A stretch of DNA of 64,000 bases from Anomaloglossus baeobatrachus (Eukaryota > Chordata > Amphibia > Anura > Aromobatidae), in contig NC_134354.1 of NCBI RefSeq assembly GCF_048569485.1, forward strand, positions 454,332,807 to 454,396,806. The letters are read 5' to 3'. Below are positions 57,561 through 64,000 of the stretch, in pieces. How positions within the stretch are numbered: the stretch's first letter is position 1; each line of letters opens with the position of its first letter. A model generated the notes under the pieces. That model did not search any database, was not told the origin of the DNA, and worked only from the letters and a program-made list of their open reading frames with translations. The translations under genes were made by a program, and so were the position numbers.

Positions 57561-57735
57561 GGGGGCAACCGGTGCCTGCTGCGTCGGTTTAATCCTCCGG
57601 GGTCCCATCCTGAGAGCCGGTGGATGAGTTTATGCTTATGGAAAATGCTGATTTAGCTGCGGGTCAGCGGGAGCTCCTCTTCCCCACGTCCTCTCAGCTC
57701 TGCATCCTGGACACACACCCCTGTTATTGCATTTT

Positions 57736-58421
57736 AATTTAATGATGTTAAGATGATGGTATCCGAAGATGGTATCGCTACCAACAGGCGGAGCGGGCCC
57801 TGGGAAGGATGATGAGGGGAGTAGTGATGGCGATGGCCTTTGGCGCCAAAATTCGGGGCGCCGGTAATAAGAGTCCGAGTCAAATGCTGCGGTTCCAAGT
57901 GTCTTTACCCACTCTTTGTGCCGCACGCCCGGGTAGTACTGGTCACCCGCTGGGATGTGCCCCGTCGACCTCGAACAAGTTAGAAGCAGTCACCAGTGTT
58001 TGAAAGAAGAAAGTCCTTTTTCAGAGTTGCCCTTCCAGCCATGAGGAACCTGGGCTGAGCGCTTCGCTCCAAGCTGCAGGCCCCGTGAAGAGAAGAGAAG
58101 AAAGTGGTGATGGTGTCGTGTACCAGAACTGGTGTTCCGGGTAGACTGACTGAAGAGGAAGTGTGAGTTGGCTCCTAAATCTACCCCAAGTGGAACCCGT
58201 CCCCCAGGTGGCTGGCTTCAGTGACCGGGGAAGTCCCATGACTCGTGATGGCCACCACCCTATCTACCCTGAGCCATCCCCCGCTGTGAGAAGGCTCCTA
58301 AGCTATATGTAAAGTGTGAATGTGGAACACCGGTGATTAACCCCCTCCTTACCCGAGGCAAATATCGCTCCTTAAATAAAGTGCAATACTCTGTGGCAAC
58401 TGGAGCCTTAGGGGCGCCACA
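57736..58421 (-). mobile_element. LTR-like sequence, uncertain
   Basis: On the minus strand it starts tgtggcgcccctaaggctcc, resembling the start of a second sequence at 63899 (tgtggcgccctggactagcc). A tg...ggcgcc start is seen in some frog LTRs (recalled, unverified). I could not find a matching 5-bp target duplication or a certain other end. No internal coding region was seen. Treated as a possible fossil solo LTR. Confidence 0.3.
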
Positions 58422-58591
58422 CATGCACAGTACAAACTTCACAATAATGAGCAGAAGGCGGACCGGCAGCATCTGTCATCACTGATCATGTCAGACACAG
58501 CTGTCCCCCTCTGCTCCGGCCATACTTTTAAGTAGTTGCAGCCATGGCTGGGGCATCGGGGCTTAGTAAATCTAAATACCATATTTTTTGG
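58422..58591. other. Spacer without recognised feature
   Basis: Short sequence between the LTR-like block and the next palindrome. Confidence 0.3.
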
Positions 58592-58728
58592 AAAAAACAT
58601 AAAACTAACATGATGTTAGATGGACATCCAGAGCAGATAAAAAAAAGTCACACTGGCTTGAAACGCGTAAGACGTTTTTTTATCTGCTCTCGATGTCCAT
58701 CTAACGTCATGTTAGTTTTAAGTTTTTT
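58592..58728. repeat. Palindrome with GAAACGCGT at its centre
   Basis: The arms include catgatgttagatggacatc with gatgtccatctaacgtcatg, and agagcagataaaaaaa with tttttttatctgctct. They surround cactggcttgaaacgcgtaa (GAAACGCGT at 58660-58668). It has the same core as the loop of 38939-39906. Confidence 0.85.
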
Positions 58729-58934
58729 CTAAAATAAAATGAAATTTTAATCAAACCATCTCTGGACGTGTTGCTGGACAGGAAACACCTTTCCAAAACC
58801 TATTGCCATTCCACTCCTGAACATGGAGCCCACCTCCTTGCACCGTCCTGGACAGAGGAACCAGTTCTACTGATTACCGGGTGAGCTGAAAAAACTTTTT
58901 TACCTCTATTACATATTTTTTGGACTATATGGAT

Positions 58935-59820
58935 GGTTTCAGACGTCCGTGTTTTAGGTACGTGTGACATCCGTTTTTAACACGGATGTCACACGTACCC
59001 ATGTTATTCTACGCTGTACTCACACGGTCGTGTTTTCACATGGACCGTGTGATCCCGCTATTCCTCGCACGCACACAGGCAGACATGTCCGTTTTTTCTC
59101 TGTCAGCACGGGTGTCACATGGACAGCACACTGATGTGATCTGATGACATCAGTGTGACACGGACTGGAGAAAAAGCAGGTTTTTAGATAAAAAGATTTT
59201 CTATATTTACCTGTATCCAGCGATGCTGTCTCCGACTCTGCTGCCTCATGCTTCTGACCCCTGACAGCACCGCCGACGACAGTATCGCCCAGGACAGCAT
59301 CCCTGGGGACATCGCTAGTGACAGGTGAGTATCCTGCCAGCAGTGTGTGTGCAGGGATGTCAAGAATGTCATCGGATTTCTCAATGAACTCTGAGGACAC
59401 CCCTGCGACAAATGCACTACAGCGAGTGTCACGATGGTGACTTCCAGGGGTTCATAAGAGTAAATTGGGAACTCCGATGACCCCCTGGCTGTCACTGCAC
59501 AAAGTGCTGTATACTCACCTGTCCCCGGTGATGTCCTCGTCGATGCTGTCCTCGGCGGTGCTGTACCCAGCCTGTCCCCGCGATACTCCGGCTTCCAGAT
59601 CCTCGGGCAATGAATAATCAATGAAAATAATGAGCGGGGGTCAGGAGCGAGAGGAGAGCAGAAGACAGCATCGCTGGATACAGGTAAATATAGAACATCT
59701 TTTGATTGCAGACATGTGTTTTACCCGGTACGTGTCACACGTATGCAAACACGGATGTCACACGTGTGAACATAATCATGCGTGTGACTGGTACCTGATT
59801 AAACACGGACGTCGGAAACC
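58935..59820. mobile_element. MITE with ggtttcNgacgtccgtgttt ends
   Basis: Left end ggtttcagacgtccgtgttt and right end aaacacggacgtcggaaacc, 886 bp. The interior repeats the motif: acgtgtgacatccg, cacacgtgtg, and two blocks ggatacaggtaaatatagaa and tatttacctgtatccagcg in inverted order. Non-coding. Confidence 0.8.
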
Positions 59821-59826
59821 GGTGTA

Positions 59827-61238
59827 AGGCCCTGTGCGCACTTGCCGGTTTTGGCCTCGGATTTCCTGCGGTTTTGCTGCATGTTTCGCTGCATGTTATG
59901 TTCATAACATCTCTACAGTGATTCACCAGCAAAACCTATGGGAAAAAAAATGCTGTGCGCACTATGCAGATTTTGACAGCTGCATGTTTTGCTGCGGGAT
60001 TCCCGCAGCAAAAACAATTGCGTGTCACTTCTTTTCCGCACGTCGCTGTGGGATTTCACTCCATTGACTGCCATGTAATCGTGAAATCCCGCAGGGAATA
60101 ACGCAGGCAGCAAATTCTGTGCGGTTCATTGCATTTTCCTGCGTTATTCCCTCCGGTATTTCTCGGTTTACCTGCGGTAATGTTAATCGCTGCCCTGCGG
60201 TTTGCAGGGGAGTGATATTATGACAGGAAGAGGAAGCGGAGCAGAGAGTAAACACACAAATCACAGACACAGACATAGAACACACACACATCGCACTCAC
60301 ACACAGACATATAGAATACACATAGAAAGCAAACGGACATATAGAAAAAAAACACGTGGGCTCTGCTGTATTTTTACCGTCCAGCCGAGGTAAGCACACA
60401 GCGGCGGCCCAGTATTCTCAGGCTGGGGAGGGCGAGGGGCAGGGTTAATGCCCCCCCCTCCCGCAGCCGAGAATATCAGCCCGCAGCTGCCCCGAGACTG
60501 TCGCATCCATTATGCGGCAGTCCCAGAGTGTCCCCGGCTCTTCCTGTTGCCATGATGCGGTGGCAATCAGGGTAATAGAAGGAGTTAATGGTGGCGGATC
60601 GCCGCCACTAAGTCCAGGCTTGATCATGGCAGCGTCTATGAGACAGCTGACATGATCAACCCGTAAGTAAAGTGAAAAAACACACACACCGAAAAATCCT
60701 TTATTTTAAATAAAACACAAAAAAAAACCCTGGTTCACCCCTTTATTAACCCCCCCGAAACACACAGTTTCGGCGTAATCCACGTCCTCCGATGCTTGCA
60801 TCCAGCCGCGACTGACACTGCTGAATGCAGCCTTGCACAGAGACAGCAGAGGTAACCACAGGTCACTTCCCACGACCGGTAATGTGAACACACATTACCG
60901 CTCGGGAGAAATGCAGCGTGTGCTCACAGGGACTCTATCTATCTATCCCTCTATCTATCCTTCTATCTATTCTTCTATCTGTCTATTTATCTATTTATAT
61001 GTCTGCTATCTATCTAAGAAGAAAATTACTTTTTTTTTTTTCAATGTGCTTTATTGCATTGAATGCATTAAAGCACATGTGCCAACCCGCATGCGGCAAA
61101 ACCGCGGCAATGCCGCGAACAATACCGCGGTAAAACCGCAGCAAACCACATGCGGTTTTCGGGTGCGGTTTGCCACGTTTTTTACCGCGGGTGCGGTTAT
61201 CTTTCAGAAAATTCCGTTTTCCAGTGCGCACAGGGCCT
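59827..61238. mobile_element. Large MITE with aggccctgtgcgcac ends
   Basis: Ends aggccctgtgcgcacttgcc and ccagtgcgcacagggcct, 1.4 kb. The interior has a run of ctat/tcta microsatellite (60935-61015), an ac-rich stretch (60240-60330) and inverted pieces around gcggtaaaaccgcagc. No transposase. Reading frames found here have no resemblance to a protein I know. Confidence 0.75.
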
Positions 61239-62106
61239 AAGACACCCTCCAGGTTTAGACAGCAGAAAACAGATTTTTTTTCCCCCTATTAATTAAACTT
61301 CCAGAGCGTTGTAAAGGGGAGGGGTCATTATCACTAATTCCAATGTACTATGGTAGAATAGGGAGGCAATAAATCTATTGTTAGTGTCTTTCTGCAGTGT
61401 ATATATTATACACACACCTCTGATAGATGGCAATAGACATACACAGCTCTGCTACATTCCCATAGATGTACACGGCTCTGCTATATGCCCATAGACATAC
61501 ACGCCTCTGCCACATGCACATATAGACAAACATAGCTCTGCTATATGCATACTACATGCAACTATAGACACACAGCTCTACAGCTATACTACATGCACAC
61601 AACATTCACATATAGACACATAACTCTACTACATGCACCTATAGACACACACAGCCCTGCTACATGGTCACTACATGCAGATATAGACACACCACAACTC
61701 TATTGCATGCACATATAGACACACAGCTCTGCTACAAGCACATTTACTTACACACACTATACATTACCCCATCTTGCAGTTCCTGATTGGTGCAGGGCAG
61801 GAGAGTTAGCCACTGGGACCTTCACTGAGGCTGCCACAGTTGAGCAGCTGCAAGAATGTTCAATTTGATCAGGCACATGATTAGTCACATGACTTGAATT
61901 GTCCTGGATTTCTTCGTGCAGAAGGTCCCTTATCTGCATAGCTACGTCAGCCTCCGGTTCGGTAAGCTTCCTCTCCTGCTATGCATCGGTCACATAGATC
62001 AGTGCAGAGCAGGAGGGGATAGGGCAGCTCTCTGTGAGCGGCAGGGCCCCCCACTTTGCTTTGTCTCACTATATCCATACAACAGTAAGGGCAGCAATGC
62101 CCTGAT
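61239..62106. repeat. Degenerate tandem repeat around catatagacacacagctctg, then unassigned sequence
   Basis: From 61430 to 61760 there are about ten imperfect copies of a 27-35-bp unit with the words tagacacacagctctgctac and atgcacatata. The rest, 61760-62106, shows no recognised feature. Confidence 0.6.
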
Positions 62107-62343
62107 GGCAGACCTGGTCCAATTACTTTTGAACCCCTGAAATGAGGAGGCTTTGTTGAAAAATGATTGCAAATCTTATATATTTCACAGGTTATTTTTG
62201 TTTATTCCCTTTAATTAGACCTGAAAGTCTACACTTCAATTATATCTCATTTGTTTCATTTAAAATAAAAACTAGTGGCATGCAGAGGCCAAATCACGAA
62301 TATTTAGTCACTGTCCAAATATTTGTGGACCTAGTCGTATAAC
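62107..62343 (-). mobile_element. Tc1/mariner-like terminal remnant
   Basis: The right side, cactgtccaaatatttgtggacctagtcgta, matches the pattern of Tc1-type ends in fish and frogs (recalled). ccaattacttttgaacccctg at 62117 is typical sub-terminal text of such elements. No transposase. Confidence 0.4.
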
Positions 62344-62926
62344 ATATGGAGCCTTTTTAAGAAGTAAAACTTAGAGATTCATAATCATGTTAATGAATTC
62401 TTTGATTGGAGAGCTACTTATGGATAATTTTGTTTCCTTATGGATAGTTTTGATTCCAAGCACAAGTTCTGAGGTAGCTTGAGTGCTGATGACTAACTAT
62501 GGAGTAAAAATCTTTTTTTTTTTTCATTACATATTTCTATAATACCAAGGAAGAATAACCCTGGGCTTCATATTTCTTTTTTTGCAAATGTAATTTGAGC
62601 GTACTTGTAAATCAATGCAATTTAATTATTTTCTATTGGCTATTTGCCATTGCTTGAGGTAGTGATTATCATAATACATTTTTCTCTGCACCCTGACAGT
62701 ACAGTAGAGAGAAAGAGAAAGAATTTGGTCCCAGAAACTGAGAACATAAGATAATGGCGGAACCTCTCCATACACTTTAATCTGGTTTCCTGTTACTGGA
62801 AGGAGACCTAAATCTCTGGGTTGCTCAGGTGGAGATTGCAGCAGATTTTAATTTTTTACAGGTTTACTCTGTTGTCCATGAGACCAGAGATCTGAGTCGA
62901 GAAAGCAGTTTTCCTTCAATTCCCAG
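62344..62926 (+). other. Unassigned sequence with a possible cryptic exon at its end
   Basis: Most is AT-rich and unremarkable. At 62862-62926 a 65-nt segment lies between an acceptor-like ttttttacag and a donor-like ccag|gtacc; it is open in one frame (VYSVVHETRDLSRESSFPSIP). I do not recognise this peptide. Confidence 0.25.
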
Positions 62927-62927
62927 G

Positions 62928-63044
62928 TACCGTATTTTTCGGACCATAAGACGCACCCTGGTTTTAGAGGAGGAAAATAGGAAAATAAAATTTTAAGCAA
63001 AAAATGTGGTCATAACACACTGTTATGGGGCGAGGATCTACTAC
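62928..63044 (+). mobile_element. hAT-like MITE end (ccgtatttttcggaccataa)
   Basis: The text ccgtatttttcggaccataagacgcac is the start of a non-autonomous element widespread in vertebrate genomes (recalled). Only the left end is clear. The tandem array and SINE that follow may lie within it. Confidence 0.5.
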
Positions 63045-63225
63045 CCCATCCTGTTATATACCCCCATCCTGATATATACCCCCATCCTGATATATAGCCC
63101 CATCCTGATATATAGCCCCATCCTGCTATATACCCCCATCTTGCTATATACCCCCATCCTGCTCATAATATACCCCCATTCTGCTCATAATATACCTTCA
63201 TCCTGGTATGTGCCCCCATCCTGCT
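63045..63225 (+). repeat. Tandem repeat around tatatacccccatcctg
   Basis: About nine copies of an 18-20-bp unit, tatatacccccatcctgata and variants, the last ones longer with cataatatac. Confidence 0.8.
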
Positions 63226-63230
63226 ATATA

Positions 63231-63499
63231 ATAATAATAATAATATTTATTCATTTATATAGCGCTATTAATTCCACAGCACTTTACATATATTGGCAAC
63301 ACTGTCCCCATTGGGGCTCACATTCTAAGGTCCCTATCGTATGTTTTTGGAGTGTGGGAAGAAATCGGAGTACCCAGAGAAAACCCACGCAAACACGGTG
63401 AGAACATACAAACTCCTTGCAAATGGTGTCCATGATGGGAATTGAACCCAGGACCCTAGCGCTGCAAGACTGCAGTGCTAACCACTGAGCCACCGTGCC
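63231..63499 (-). mobile_element. V-SINE-like tRNA-derived SINE, minus strand
   Basis: On the minus strand it begins cggcacggtggctcagtggt (A box tggctcagtgg), then ctgggttcaattcccatca (B box ggttcaattcc), then a conserved core cgtttgcgtgggttttctct-like (tgcgtgggttttctctgggt, actccgatttcttcccacac). The tail is an att repeat. A short direct repeat gctatat(a) at 63223-63230 and 63500-63506 marks insertion. Pol III promoter boxes look intact. V-SINE identity is from memory of the family. Confidence 0.75.
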
Positions 63500-63509
63500 G
63501 CTATATGGC

Positions 63510-63898
63510 CTGTATCCTATGGCACAGAAAAAAATAAACGTTTATATTCACCTTTCCTCACTCCCTGCAGCATCAATCATCTTCCTCTCTGTGTCAGTAG
63601 CAGCGCCGCTCACCTGTGTGGAGCCGTTCCCCTGCAGCATCAAGATGTCCTCCTGTCTGCGGCCCGCTGATGCATATGAAGCATGAAGCCATGTGTGTGG
63701 AGCCATATGCGCACAGCGATGACGTCATCGCTGTGCTCACCGCTCTCTACACAGATCAGCTGGCCGGCAGACAGGAGGACATCGCGAAGCTGCAGGGACC
63801 GGTGAGTATACCGTACTTATTCACTGCCCCCCGCACTGATGATGATGCGCGGGGGGCAGTGAATATAGCCGCACATGATCACTCTAGGCTGTAGTTGC
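63510..63898 (+). other. Unassigned sequence, probably interior of a repeat
   Basis: GC-richer text with inverted pieces such as actgccccccgc and gcggggggcagt (63823-63860), a short hairpin, and tgacgtcat at 63720. No exon was recognised. Confidence 0.3.
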
Positions 63899-64000
63899 TG
63901 TGGCGCCCTGGACTAGCCAGGCCGTCACAGATAACACACAAACACCCCCACCCCCATTAGACAGGGACACCAGCCAAACAAAAACCCTTGTTGCCTTCCT
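63899..64000 (+). mobile_element. LTR-like start, cut by the window edge
   Basis: It starts tgtggcgccctggactagcc, resembling the minus-strand block starting at 58421. The element would lie mostly outside the window. Treated as a possible fossil LTR. Confidence 0.25.

Larger units (their letters stand above)
46495..57719 (-). mobile_element. Full-length L1 clade LINE, minus strand, inactive
   Basis: The 16-bp direct repeats cctgttattgcatttt at 46479-46494 and 57720-57735 are identical and bound the element. At the left is the poly-A tail (a T-run on this strand), and at the right the 5' end. ORF1 (about 56260-57560) and ORF2 (about 46890-55056) occur in L1 order. Two later elements split it: 47060-51487 inside ORF2 and 55295-55873 between ORF1 and ORF2. 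Native length is about 6.2 kb. ORF2 is in several frames and lacks the catalytic aspartates, so the copy is dead. Confidence 0.9.

Overview
The window looks like nuclear DNA of a frog or toad, probably a neobatrachian (inference). The evidence is one vertebrate-type split gene (GEMIN4) in a sea of repeats typical of anuran genomes: two DIRS-type tyrosine-recombinase retrotransposons, many TTAA-flanked T2/Kolobok-like MITEs, Tc1/mariner copies, an L1 clade LINE, a V-SINE-like element, a Helitron-like element and many tandem arrays. No rRNA, tRNA gene, CRISPR array or prokaryotic operon was seen.

Layout. 1-9.2 kb: an unclassified anuran repeat split by a degenerate minus-strand DIRS element (1014-7055). 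9.3-15 kb: hAT-like sequence with 30/31-bp tandem arrays, then three MITEs, one nested in another. 15.05-15.85 kb: low-repeat sequence that could hold the GEMIN4 promoter. 15.9-21.3 kb: a 3.9-kb array of 31-bp units with a 1085-bp higher-order period, a GT-rich stretch and a 1.3-kb array of 33-bp units. 21.3-23.6 kb: a hairpin-rich repeat and a Tc1 copy.

23.69-38.43 kb: GEMIN4 on the plus strand. I find a 58-nt exon (23691-23748) carrying the start codon and a large exon (35236-38429) carrying 1063 whole codons plus the stop. They are joined by an 11.5-kb GT-AG intron that contains a whole-looking sense-oriented DIRS element (25318-31147), MITEs and a Helitron-like element. The reconstructed N terminus, MEFGSWNICEQ, lines up with human Gemin4 MDLGPLNICEE. 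A T2-like MITE starts 107 bp after the stop codon and supplies candidate polyadenylation signals.

38.5-46.5 kb: T2-like MITEs (one carrying a 970-bp palindrome), hairpin-rich repeats, and a minus-strand Tc1 copy that itself carries a 250-bp insertion. 46.5-57.7 kb: a full-length but dead minus-strand L1 with a perfect 16-bp target duplication, split by a 4.4-kb TTAA-flanked element with a giant palindrome and a purine-only tract, and by a 0.58-kb MITE. 57.7-64 kb: LTR-like sequence, a second palindrome with the same GAAACGCGT core, two large MITEs, a Tc1-like end, a hAT-like end, a short tandem array and a V-SINE-like element.

Only GEMIN4 is a supportable host gene. Nearly all other long open frames are transposon remnants or artefacts of tandem arrays.
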